A DNA stretch of 64,000 nucleotides. Origin: Dichetophora obliterata. Lineage: Eukaryota; Arthropoda; Insecta; Diptera; Sciomyzidae. The notes under the pieces are model-generated. The model saw only the letters and a list, made by a program, of their open reading frames with translations, did no database searches and was not told the origin of the DNA. Position 1 is the stretch's first letter; each line of letters begins with the position of its first letter. This document shows, one piece after another, positions 35,424 to 46,849 of the stretch. The DNA lies in the NCBI GenBank assembly GCA_963920525.1, contig OY986438.1, positions 126,734,920 to 126,798,919 of the forward strand, given 5' to 3'. A program made the translations under genes and the position numbers.

Positions 35424-36379
35424 CACTCAAGATCACAAAAAAAAAGCCGAATTAATAATTTAATAACAAATATTCTTTTTTTTTTTTAATTAAAAGATAG
35501 TAAAATTAAAACATAGTGTGCCGAAATCGACCAAAAAAAAAGCACAACCAAACTTGATTTAAATTCTTAAAGAGGGATATGTTGGGAGTCTATCGCAACT
35601 AATTTGCGTCAATGTCGTCATAATTTTTTTCCATTTATTTTTAAAGTTGAAGTATCCAAATTTTGTTGTGCGACATTCGTTGTATTTTTACAGCCTTTTG
35701 CCTTGTTGAAAATGAAGAACAAATCCTTTTTTTGGGTTAAATTTTGAAGAAAATAAGACTTTATAAAAGATTTGACGAAATAGGTGCGTTTTGTATGGTA
35801 GCAAACATATACTTAAAAAGGAATCAGTTTTTGACGAAAAAGAAATTACTTTAAAATTATTGCCATTTAGCGAATTCTTAACAGATTTCGATGTTCTTAA
35901 ATTCAGTGGAAAGATATTTTTACGTGCAAATAATTTTTGAAAAAAAAATATCATTAATGGAATATTATTTAATTAAAATTTATAGAAACACTATTTTTTG
36001 AAGTTTAAGAAAAGTTCAAGAATTTGCTTCGCTGCACGCTTCATTTTTTATTTTATTGGATTTCTTTTTACATAAAAAAAAAACTTTATTTTAGGCAACA
36101 TTCTACGAAAAAAAAGGATTTATTTTACGTTTCCAACAAGGCAAATAGCTGTAAGAATTTAATGAATGTCAGGCACAACAAAATTCGAATACTTCAACTT
36201 CGAACACTTCAACTGAGAGGTAAAATTAGGTGCGATAGACTCTCAATCTTTCCCTCTTTACGAACTTCTATAAAATTTGGTTGCGTTTTTTTGTCGATTT
36301 CGGCACACTGTGTCTTAATTCAAGAAAAAGAATATAGATTATTAAATTATCAAGTCGGCTTTTTTTTTGACCGTGAGTG
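35424..36379. mobile_element. long-TIR element (956 bp) with TA duplication
   Basis: Outer ends CACTCAAGATCAC followed by an A9 run and GCCGAATT (left), and the inverted CACTCACGGTCA, A9, GCCGACTT (right). TA flanks both (35422-35423, 36380-36381). The arms stay alignable for about 350 bases each (shared TGTGCCGAAATCGAC, AGTCTATCGCA, TTTTGTTGTGC, TGCCTTGTTG), leaving a loop of about 200 bp. The TA target and size fit a Tc1/mariner-type long-TIR MITE. Frames 35688-35954 and 36024-36416 are mirror images of the arms, not genes. Confidence 0.8.
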
Positions 36380-36381
36380 TA

Positions 36382-37438
36382 CTTCCAAAAATAAATTAAA
36401 ACGAGATCTGGAATAATATCATTTAACACTGTTAGAACTGATGATCTGTTTTGCGGTTCTTTTAGAATAACAAATAGACTATCTTTATTCATAAAGTATA
36501 CATAATTTAAATATTTTGTCAATGAGCAATAGAATTCTGGTGCCTTTCAGAAATTTTTTTCAATCAACCAAAGTTCGGTTATATGTAGCTTGAAAACGCC
36601 ATACTTATTTATGGCGAAATAATTATTTGGTTATTGAAAGTAAATTGCATATTAATGTTTTAATTATCAGACCACAAAATCAGATATGTATTTATTCTTA
36701 ATTTTTCTTATTTCAAAATCAAACAGTCTTATTTGATGCCTATCTTCACGCCAAACAGTTTTCCATTATTTTGGTTAATTCAAAAATTTGCTGTGTGAGG
36801 CATAAAGATTTACACTGACAAGCAAAAATGAAACACGCTACTAAATTTAAAAATATTTTCATTGAATAGTCGTTAGGCCATAAAATGTTAATAACAACAA
36901 TTTTTTGTGTTCTTGCTCTTAATAAAACAAAAGAAATTCGTTACTCTAAAGACAAAGTCATTGTTTTTAGCGCAAATAAATTTTAAATTGGGGAGATTCA
37001 ATCCTGTGTCGGAGTTTTAAATCAATTCCACCCATTTACATGTCCTCAGAGTTTTGAGTGATAAAAAAACAATTTTTGTTACTTTAAAATACCTCAGCTC
37101 TCTTAAAAAGTTTTTTTTAATAGTTTATGTAGTAACAGGACATTAAAAAGTTAATTTTGCAGGTGGGATTGTCAAAAATAGGCTTAAAATGTCATTCTTG
37201 TAACCTGTCCTCGATCAAAATTACAACAATTCAAAGATGATAGCTTCCACAATTTTTATTTTAACATGTTTTAGATGACAATATCAATATGACGTAAACC
37301 GCGTGCAGTTTTTGCCTTCTTAACAATTATAAAAATTTTTTTAACATATATTTTATCTACAAACTTTTGGTCCCTCGATTTTACTACTTTTTGAATTTTG
37401 CTTTTAGAAAGCGAAACTAAGAGACAAATATCGTTTAA
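36382..37438. other. unassigned spacer
   Basis: Includes TACACTGACAAGCAAAAATG near 36813, which could be a lone Tc1-type end, but no partner is visible. No coding frame was recognised. Confidence 0.45.
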
Positions 37439-37715
37439 CCCTAGTTCGGCCGACGAGTCACCGGGGTGATTATTTCACCTCTTTCAGACAAAAAAATATG
37501 TTTTCAACCAAATATGTCAACCTATGTTTCGTGACATCTTGAACTAATAAAATATACTCATCAGCTTGTGTTGCCAGATAATTATTTTAAATTTGCCTTA
37601 ATTTTTTTCGCAAAATTGCCTCTTTAATGCAGAATTAATCATATTTTATAACACAGTAACCGGTGTGTCTGCGTCGGCCTTTAATGAGTTATAAGCATCG
37701 TCGGCCGAATTAAGG
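37439..37715. mobile_element. piggyBac-type MITE, 277 bp
   Basis: Left end CCCTAGTTCGGCCGACGA and right end, read inward, CCTTAATTCGGCCGACGA (16 of 18). TTAA precedes the left end (37435-37438) and TAAA follows the right end (one change). CCCTAG-type ends at TTAA targets are characteristic of piggyBac relatives. A second GGCCGACG/CACCGG pair lies just inside the right end. Confidence 0.7.
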
Positions 37716-38054
37716 TAAAGCGCCCTCTCATTGTGGCTTTTAACATTACTTATATTCAAGTTTCAAAAATGCATCAGTGGTTTTGAGTGCGAAGCTCAAG
37801 TACAAAAGTAAACTTATTTGTTATATCATTAATATTTAAACCGAAAAAGTTGTCATTTCTGTAACCAACTGTGTATTCAGCTCGTGATAGACTAAAACGA
37901 AATTAAGTATAACATAAAAAAGTATATAGTTAGAAAATAAATGATAAAAAGGTGCGTAAAAGCTTTTTAGTTTTCTGTGATGCCTGCGATATCAAAATAA
38001 CGATGATTATTGTTGATGATATCTGTTACTAGATTTTTCGATATTTGATAGTGT

Positions 38055-38420
38055 CCCAGCAGCGGATTTGCCAGTGGCTACCATAGAACTAATACAGAAT
38101 AAATTACCAGGTAAGGAAGCATTACTTTTTTCAAAAAGTAATGCGTCTGCATATAGCAGAAGTAATTAACTCATACCTCATTACCTGTAATGTAGCATAC
38201 AAGGAAAAGTAATGCAGTGATTTTTATAACTTAATACAAGTAGTATGTTACTCCATAACTTCTAGGTAATGCTGAAGGGAGGCGATCACTTACCTCCTGT
38301 CTCATTCAATGTTAAATGTAAGGCCTTTTATGCATAGTAAGGTAATATAGTCGAAAGTAGTGGTCATTGCAAGGTAATTGATGCTTCATATATTCGGAAT
38401 ATATTCCATCCGCTACTGGG
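38055..38420. mobile_element. MITE with CCCAGYAGCGGAT ends, 366 bp
   Basis: Left CCCAGCAGCGGAT and inverted right CCCAGTAGCGGAT. The inside is packed with AGGTAAT/ATTACCT motifs in both orientations, a typical subterminal repeat arrangement. No target duplication could be read. Confidence 0.65.
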
Positions 38421-41400
38421 GTTCTTATTATAGTTATGCGTGAGTTCCAAAGAACTAATTAAACCGATGTAGTTTAAAGATCTATTTATTTTACGGAATT
38501 TTGATGCAAATGTGGCAAAAACAATTGTTTTTTTTAATTAAAGCAGATTATTATTGTGTTTATACATTGTAAGTTGACACTAAGTTGCATAACATACTAT
38601 GTAATTACTTTTATAACTGGTACTGTATTTACAGCAAGTAACCGTTACGCTCGTAACTCGTCATTGGAGATTTGTGCTTGAGCTTATTTTTTCATGTCTT
38701 TTTATTTCATTCCTTCATAACTGGCAACCACAATATAGTGTGCGTATAGAAATGAGTTATTCCTGAATATTTAGTTTATTCTTGAAATTCTTTTAATATT
38801 TTCCTTAAATTTTTATGAAAATTTGTAATAACTCTACATATAAAAAAATTACAACATATTATCAAGCATAAAAAAAGTTTAAAAAAGTCAGAAAATAGAG
38901 ACAGGAATTAAAAGAAAATCGATTTGTGTCATTCCTGTAACCACTCAAAAACACAAAAAGTGTATAAACATCACGTCACGTAACGTGTGGTCTCAAGCAA
39001 TTTTAACTTACTTTAGAGCCAAATAGTGTAAAGAAACCATAACTATTTCTTCTAGATTTATGTTTCTATTTTTCAATTAAAAAGAGCACTTTTGGCGGCA
39101 TTGCTCATGTACATCTTTTTATTTTTTTTCCCGCTAATATTTATTACTTGCAATAGGCGAATTGAGAATTCCTTTAAATATCACTCATTACGCGATATAT
39201 ATTTGAAGTAATATACGATATATATTTGACGTTTGCACCTTGGCCAAATCAAAACAGCTAAAAAAATTTTCAAAACTGACCTCAATATTTTCATTTATAG
39301 CATTCTAGTATAAAAGACCATCCTACGACGGGTGCTCCGCACACGTCCTTTTTGGAACCATTTGCCGAAATCACTTTTTCTCTTTTTAAAGCTTGAATTT
39401 TTATTCACTTGATTCTTGCAAAATACAAATATACCACTTTAAATAACTCTTTAAGTATTGAAGCAGTTTTGAAAAATTAGTTCAAGTGTAAAAGTGCAAA
39501 AAGTCGAGTTTGGTAACTATCATATTTATACACAACTTTACAAACTGACTTTGTAGCCATTATGTAAGTAGCACCTCAGGTGTAGTTTCGAGATCAAAAT
39601 AATTTTATAAAATTTGTCATAACTTATTTATTAAAGGATGAAAAAAGAAGTAGTTAGATCAAAATCATACAATTGTAAAAACCCCATCAAGTCACTGCTA
39701 CGTATCATATGAATGTTCTGTGCATACTTTCAGGCTGAAAATTTCTGTGGATAGTATATGTTGTAAAAGCACTGTAATAGTAGCAAAAAATAATTACAGT
39801 TTGAGTGATACTGTGCGCGGAGCAGCATGCTTGCCTTTTAATTATTTTAATGTGTGAAATTTGTCCCCTTGACCACAACTGCGCAGGCAAAACAAATTTT
39901 GAAAGTAAACCTCTTATACATTTGTATCTTCTTTGTGAAGTTTTATTTATTTTGGCCCGATGATTATATATGCCGGCAAAAATGGTTTAATCACCAAAAA
40001 AAGCATGTTTTGCCTCAGTAAAATTTCTTTTATTTGGTCACGAAATTTAATTTACATTCACACTTTAATTGCTAAAATGACCAAACTTTCGTATTTAAAC
40101 CATTTTGCACACACATTTTATACATGTTTTATTTGCTCTTAGACATATAAATAAATGTTCGACTCCACTGTTCAAAGGACATCAGCAAAAGAGGTGAGCA
40201 TTCAGACTTAAGGTAAATGCACTGAGCATAGTGTTTCACATTCACTCTACCATTACGCTCACAGAAGTACAAAAGTGGCCTACAAAAATTATAAATATTT
40301 GAAAATCCTCCACGCTTTTCAAACTCATGCAATCTTAGCTACAAAAGCTGAGGTAAACTGCTGCTGCTGCTGCTCCTAGTTGCGGTTAAAGCTACATTTT
40401 AGCTAAATCGTCGTAAATTGCATGGAATTTAGGAATTTTGCAATTTTAGCATAATTATAGTAGTTGATGGAAATAGGATCGCTAGGTAGTAGGGCAGATT
40501 GTGGACTTTGGTTGGTAGTTTGGTTAATTTGCTGCTTGGCTCTCTGGTTGCATTATGATTTGCAAAAGCTGCATACACATACCAAACACTTAACCGCAAA
40601 AATAGTAATGCTTTTTTGCATTACAAAAAGTAAGATACATGTTTAAGTTTTATAAAAGCAAAAACAGAATTGAGTGCAACTAATCCACTTGCTAAAACAT
40701 AACCGCACAAAAGGGAAATTTCAATTAATTCAGTCAAATTAATTTGCGGTAAATTTTAGACTTTTTTGTTTTCGCTACGGAATTTAGCTAATTTAAACGC
40801 TTGGTAGAAATGAAAAAGAGAATTTCCAACAAAAGTTTATAATTATAAGAATACTTTAATTTGTTTTTTTTAAGAATCAGCTTATTTAATTGCCATGAAG
40901 TCGTCAGATTATTAATTAAGTTTTGCGGTTTAAAATAAATTAATTCCTCCTTCTCCTGCTCATCTCGTGCCTTTACGGTTTTCCGACATCGGCTGATTTA
41001 AGGGCAAAATCATCTTTTCAATCAAATATGATATTTTATTGCATTTATAAATTACTTCACAGTTATTTATATATTTTCTTTATTTATGTTACAACGAGTA
41101 AAATATTCAAAATTGCGTTAAATGCAGGTTATGGCTTCACTTTGACAATGTTTGTAGAGTAAAAAAAATATTGGCTGAAAAAACAGCACAAGTGATTTAA
41201 ATTGATTTAATGCTAAAGACCGCGCAAACAACCCGCAGCCATGACATAAATTAATCATTTTGATATTTTGCATTATTGTCCAATTTATGTATTAACATAT
41301 GTAAGACTTTTTTATGAATTACGCAAAAGAAGATCAATAAAAGTGTTATTTAGATAAAAAAAAAATATATGTTCGTGTATCTTAATGGCTTTTACATGCG

Positions 41401-41631
41401 ACACATAAATAACAACCGCGGCAGGCGCTGCTAGCTGCGGGTTTGCACTTGCGTGCTTTTGGCTTAAGTGCATAATAAAGAATACATTTTAATTAATAAT
41501 TTCAACATTATTAACATTAACACTCTCCGCATACAGCGTGTCCCATAGGGGCGCAAAAAGCACTTGAAATAAAGGGAAATATATTCACCTTTAAAAAAAT
41601 GTTCTTTATTTTTACCCAATTTATATTCCAA
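38421..41631. other. long stretch without a recognised gene
   Basis: No frame above 70 codons, no inverted-repeat ends and no RNA gene seen. A short CTG run (near 40361-40372) and ordinary A+T-rich DNA. Confidence 0.5.
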
Positions 41632-43127
41632 TAGAACAGGAATATTTCCATCTTGTTGGAAGGTGGCAAATGTCCAGCCGGTACCTAAAAAGGGTGATGC
41701 CACGAACCCTGCAAACTACCGACCCATTGCGATATGCTCTACGCTTTCCAAAGTTATGGAGAGCGTAATAAACTTCAACGTTATGAACTATCTGGAGCAC
41801 AACCAACTGCTCAGTGACCGTCAATATGGTTTCCGTAGGGCTCGCTCTACTGGTGATCTTATGGCGTTCTTAACCCAAGAATGGAATAAATGCGTTCACT
41901 TTTTCGGCGAGAGCAGGGTTGTTGCTCCGACCGAGTGTGGCATAAAGCGCTCGTGTCAAAACTTACTGCATATGGTTTTGGTGGTATTTTTGCTCGATGG
42001 ATCACGTGTTTTCTCAAGGACAGAACGATTAGAGTCGTAGTTGACGGTATTTCGTCCGAGAAGCACGCCATCAACGCAGGAGTACCGCAGGGTTCAGTTC
42101 TATCGCCCACCTTGTTTCTGGTTTTTATCAACGACCTTCTGTCGTTGACGCATAACCCAATACATTCGTTTGCGGACGACAGCAGCATTTGTCATTCATA
42201 TTCATTCAAAAAACGCCCAAGCTCTATGGAGATTGAGAGAAAAAGGCAAAATATGAATGACACACTCCTTAATGATCTACAAAAAATCTCCGAGTGGGGT
42301 TTTGCTAATAGAGTAGAGTTCAATGCAAGCAAGACCCAGTGTTGTCTGTTAACCCACAAGCGGGTGAATTGCCCTTTAGCTCCTCTCATTATGAATGGTG
42401 TGGATCTTGTGGAATCAGCCGCTCTTGACGATCTGGGCATATCGATTCAATCTGATCTTCGTTGGAATGATCATATTTTCAATGTGTCGAAAGAAGCGGG
42501 CAAGTGCCTAGGTTTTCTAAAACGGTGCAAAAAATATTTCACTTCAGCTGATCTTCGCATGATCTACACCTCATATATAAGGCCGAAAATGGAGTACAAT
42601 TCGCACATTTGGGCAGGGGCTTCAAGATCTTATTTGGAGCTTCTGGACCGAATTCAACGTCGTGCGATATATTTGATAGGGGATGAAAGTACTTCATCCT
42701 CTCTCAACTCTCTTGGGCATCGACGTAATGTAGGTTGCCTAAGCCTTCTGTATAGGTATTACCATGGGAAGTGTTCTAGGGAGATACATAGCCTGACGCC
42801 ATCAGCTCGTGTGTTTCCCAGGTCCACTCGGGCAGCTGTCCAAGCCCACCCCTTTACCATTGCATCGATGCCTAATAGAACCTCGCATTACCGTGATAAT
42901 TCGTTCTTTGGTCGCACGGTTAAGTTGTGGAATAGTCTCCCTGCGAGTGTGTTTCCCGGCAGTTTTGAGCTGTGCAAATTTAAAACAAATCTTCACCGAC
43001 ACTACTCCATCTATCCACCGTCCAACTAACTATCACCCATCTTCCGAATCAACACAATGCTTACGCATTTATAGGGGGCATCCCCTGAGCGTTGATTCAG
43101 TCTAAAAAAAAAAAAAAAAAAAAAAAA
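41632..43127 (+). pseudogene. LINE reverse transcriptase copy 2, 5' truncated, motif A deleted
   Basis: Starts within the fingers (SCWKVANVQPVPKKGD, NYRPIAICSTLSKVM, QYGFRRARSTGDLMAF). In copy 1 the next block contains LDISKAFDRVW with the motif A aspartate. Here a net loss of 16 bases near 41920 removes LDISKAF and shifts the frame. The downstream frame is then open for 379 codons: GVPQGSVLSPTLFLVFINDL, HSFADDSS with the catalytic pair, YTSYIRPKMEYNSHIWAGAS, and the C-terminal tail FKTNLHRHYS, ending at 43029. The 3' UTR repeats the GGGGGC-CCCC hairpin and ends in A22. Long open frame but no functional RT. Confidence 0.88.
43106..43127 (+). repeat. poly(A) tail of LINE copy 2
   Basis: A run of about 22 adenines follows TTCAGTCT, the same 3' end as copy 1. 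Confidence 0.85.
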
Positions 43128-43319
43128 TTTGAGATCTATATAGCAAAATTTACGCAGTGAATTAAAAACATCGTTTTTGAATTTATCTCTAAAACTTTTC
43201 GAGTAGAAAAGTACACTGAGAAAGGAGTTTTTTTCTATCACGACCCGGTTGCTATTCCCGCCTGCATCACAAAAATTTCTGATGAAGCCTGTAGCAGGGC
43301 CAAAATTGCAATAAAATCA

Positions 43320-43535
43320 GCTAGTGATTTTTTCCTTTTCATATTGAAAATGTTGTTGCTGTTTCTTTGGAAATATTCGTTAAAGCAATTTATTGTTCTA
43401 ACCTGTCCTAAAGCTCAATAAACGATTTTAAACTATCAAACAACTAGAATTTGTATTTGAGATCATGTATGATTTAAACTGTCAAACATTTAGAATTTGT
43501 ATTTAAATCATAGAAAATAAACATAATTTATTTTA
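43320..43535 (+). repeat. repeat block R, copy 2
   Basis: Matches 12121-12338 in inverted orientation (GTTTCTTTGGAAA, a decayed palindrome around TTGTTCTAAC, the two 43-bp TAGAATTTGTATTT units). It lies about 190 bp downstream of the LINE poly(A), whereas in copy 1 it follows directly. Confidence 0.7.
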
Positions 43536-44066
43536 ATTATTTATTTTTCGTAATTTTTCGTGTTTATTATTCGATCATTCGCATAGTGGAAGATCTTCTT
43601 TGATATTAGCTCGTTTTGGAATTTTCTTTGAAATGCACTTAGTAAAAAATTAAAAATATTTTGTGTACTGCTAATTATTTAAAAATTCTGACATGTAGTT
43701 CTATTCGGTTTGAAAAAGAGCTTCCGGACCATGTGACTATTATGTAAGGAAATTATTTAAAATAAAACTGACTACAACATTGTATTTGGTATCCTTTATT
43801 CATTGAAAAGATTTTATTACAACTTGAAAACTGCCTTTTATATATAATAACATTCTAAACATTGTTTTTACGAATTTGTAAAGGGTTCGAAACGAGCCCA
43901 TCGAAACAAAAAAGTGCAGATTTCGCGGTGACGGACTCGTAACGGGTTCGAAACGGATCAGCATCCGTTTTTGTGCACATTGGGTTAAAGCGACATGTGC
44001 GCTGGTATTCAGCGTGTCGATTGTTGCTTTCTCGCTCGCTCGCACGGTTTGCATGTGTATTGTGTA
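43536..44066. other. unassigned spacer
   Basis: GC content rises at 43880-44050. Nothing recognised. Confidence 0.45.
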
Positions 44067-44075
44067 ATTCTACAC

Positions 44076-44881
44076 CAAGAATGATAGAATACAAAGATTA
44101 CGCCGAAGACAAGAAAAAGAGTACAACAAAATTGTCGTTCTGCGCATGTACGTCATAATATCAATGCTGTTTTGGCGAGCGTTCACTTTGCATACGATTT
44201 CTACTCAGAAATGAAAATTACATACATTTTAGTTTGTATAATTAAAATAAAAGAAGTAAGAAGAAATTTATTGGAACGAGAAGAAGGTAAATTTATTTAG
44301 TATTCCTTTGCAAACATTATTTTTACTATTATTTTATTGCAGCCAGTAAGCAGCTTAGTCAAAAAAAATTTATCTGAGAAACCAACTTCAGTGAATATTA
44401 TTTTTCGAGTTGGATTTATTAAAATGTTTATTACTAGTTTAATTGGTGTAGTTTCAATATTCCCTGATATTTTATTTCCATAAATTTACCTGTGAAAAGA
44501 CAAATAAATTATAGTTGTTAAACAATGAAACAAATTTTGTTAAGTTAATATATTTTTGTATTTTCGTTTTCGTTTCTGTGCGTTTTCTACAATTTCCTGG
44601 TTTAATTTTTGTATTTATTGCAAACATCAGGTTTCTGAAAAATATTTTTTTGTTACTGTTACCGCAATAAGCAGCTGCACACTTAATTTTTTAAATTTTT
44701 AGTTAAAAACTCTCAAATATACTTCGATATATACACAATTAAATAAAACACAACCGATCGCAGTACGTTTCTCAAAGAAATAAAATATTGTGACGTAGGC
44801 AACTGAACAGCTGGTTGTCAGACTCCATTAGCAGAAGTAACGGACCTGCGCAAAGCGCAATCTCTTATTCTATCATTCTTG
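44076..44881. mobile_element. non-autonomous element with 9-bp target duplication
   Basis: Ends CAAGAATGATAGAATA, inverted and perfect over 16 bases. Weaker inner matches follow (GATTRCGC, TACGTCAYAATAT). A perfect 9-base ATTCTACAC flanks both sides (44067-44075, 44882-44890). Nine-base duplications suggest a Mutator-type or related superfamily; the name is inference. No transposase remnant inside. Confidence 0.75.
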
Positions 44882-44898
44882 ATTCTACACGATACTTA

Positions 44899-45320
44899 AG
44901 CCCGTATGATACTTCATTGTTTTGTCCAATTTAAAAATCTGAAAACAAGTGGCCCGTGAGCTAGACAGATATATATTGTTGGAAAAGGATGAAATCATGC
45001 ATCGTGGCACTTTTTTACATCTCCGCAACGTGACTATTTTATCTCTCTGTTCTTCTTGGCTGCCGAAGAAAGAGCTCAAGCTTGTTTTTGATTTTTAATA
45101 TTTGATCGAAACTGATCGAAACTTAATGACGAACGAATTGAGAGAAACATCCAAAACAATGCATTGAAAAATCGGCTCGTCGCACATTTTTTTGTCCAAT
45201 TCGTACTATATGCGTATACACTCACAGTTCTTGAATTTTAGCTTTAGCTCTATTTCAACTGCTCTAGTTTCATTTTCAATGAATAAAAATTGGACAACAC
45301 AATGAAGTATCATACGAGCT
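44899..45320. mobile_element. Harbinger-type MITE, 422 bp
   Basis: Ends AGCCCGTATGATACTTCATT and inverted AGCTCGTATGATACTTCATT; the arms match over about 34 bases. TTA flanks both sides (44896-44898, 45321-45323). It starts only 17 bp after the preceding element. No coding capacity. Confidence 0.8.
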
Positions 45321-45323
45321 TTA

Positions 45324-45940
45324 CTAATTATTTTCATTAAATAATACAAAAAAGAGAAAGCAACATGGAAAACTCCAATAAAATACAATTATATATTTTT
45401 TTTGTTTTTGTTGTTCCGCCTTTTCTTCGTTTTTTCTTAGGATCAAATGCAAGTGTGTGGAAAAATTAAAAATAGTGATCAGAAGCTTTTGTTTTTCTAT
45501 AAATTTTCTCATTTGCTGTTGCAAAAAAATACAAGCAAAGTTTAATCAAACCAAAAACACAACAATAACAATGAACATGATTTTGTGGCGAGTTTGCTGA
45601 GCCTATGTTTTGTTTTTCTTGTGTGCAAAAGGAAGTATGTAGAATGAACTCACGATAGCGGGAACGCAGTTTTGTATTCCTTTTGTAACTATGCGCAGAA
45701 ACAAAGGATTGAAAAATGAAGTGACAAAAAAAAGTAAACTTCTTTCTGTTTGTCAACAAAAAAAAAAAACACCTACTTAACGATGCTGATGACGAAGTGT
45801 AGTAAGTAGAAGCAACATTTTTGTTATTTTTTGTTATTTGGATAGCTGCTTAATATCTAGGATATGCACACAGCCAATACACAAATCTTTAAATAGATTA
45901 TTGTGGATACTTGTATGAAGAAAACAAGTTTGCTTTAAAA
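45324..45940. other. unassigned spacer
   Basis: No recognised gene. Frames here are lysine/phenylalanine-rich translations of homopolymers. Confidence 0.5.
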
Positions 45941-46013
45941 AAGGTATGGATTGGTGGGAAGCGTGCAGAACTATCAATCGAAGGGGTATGAGTTCGATGC
46001 TCACGGCGTACAA
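45941..46013 (+). other. possible tRNA-like segment
   Basis: GGATTGGTGGGAAGCGTG resembles an A box and TGAGTTCGATGCTCA a T-arm with a four-base stem and loop. No matching acceptor stem is seen. It could be the head of a SINE or chance. Confidence 0.2.
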
Positions 46014-46808
46014 ATAAATCTTTTAAATATTTTATTTTCTTGTTGTAATAGACACAAGCTAAAAGCACATCACTTTTTAGAAAATGGTGCCGTTTTTGAG
46101 ATTTCACTCAAGCAAATCACAAAACGAGGCGTAAAAAGTTTCGCTTCAAAAATGTTTTGTTTTTATTTGCGATCTCTTAGTTTAACACAATGCGCAATGG
46201 TTTATAAAATGATAATTTCTATGACAGCTTTTTATCAAACATTTATTCAAATATTAAAAATCCGTTCGTAGATGTAAAGTTTTTCAATTCACTTTTCTCG
46301 CAATTTTCGATATTTAAAATTTTCTAACTTTAGTCTAAAATTTACTTTACTATACCATAAATCTTATACTCTTTTCATTTGTATTTATTTATTTTAAATA
46401 TAAATAAACGTCTGTTTATTAGCTAAACAAACGCCCATAAACTGTTATCAGGGGAATGGCACGTGATAGCTTTGTACACAACCTGTTTAGAGTTGCATTT
46501 CACCTTTATTTTGCTCAACTAAAGCTTAAAAAGATAGAGCTTTTTTTCTCACTGTTTCTTAGTTATTTTGATAATGATTAACAAGTTTATATAACCTATA
46601 TTCTAACTGGGTGCCATAGCTATTCAATAGAGAAATAGTTATTGAAATAACGCCTACCGTTATCAGCTTTGCGGCCCCAAGCATACGTTAGTATTCTTTT
46701 ATATTATAGAGGTATTGTCTTAATAATTAAGTGATATATGTTGTGTAGAAAGCCATTTTTTCTCGGACATTACTTTGGTATAACATCCAAACAAAAATAT
46801 TAAATGAA

Positions 46809-46849
<41 letters not shown>

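Noticed and set aside
35688..36522. several frames of 84-130 codons
   Set aside because: They lie on the two arms of one long inverted repeat and mirror each other.
36813..36850. Tc1-type terminal repeat (TACACTGACAAGC)
   Set aside because: No inverted partner or transposase nearby, so a single end cannot be supported.
41890..43029. 379-codon frame as an intact gene
   Set aside because: It is the middle and C-terminal part of a LINE RT whose motif A is deleted; the first residues are out of the true frame.
45941..46013. functional tRNA gene
   Set aside because: B-box-like text is present but acceptor and anticodon stems do not form; kept only as a weak tRNA-like segment.
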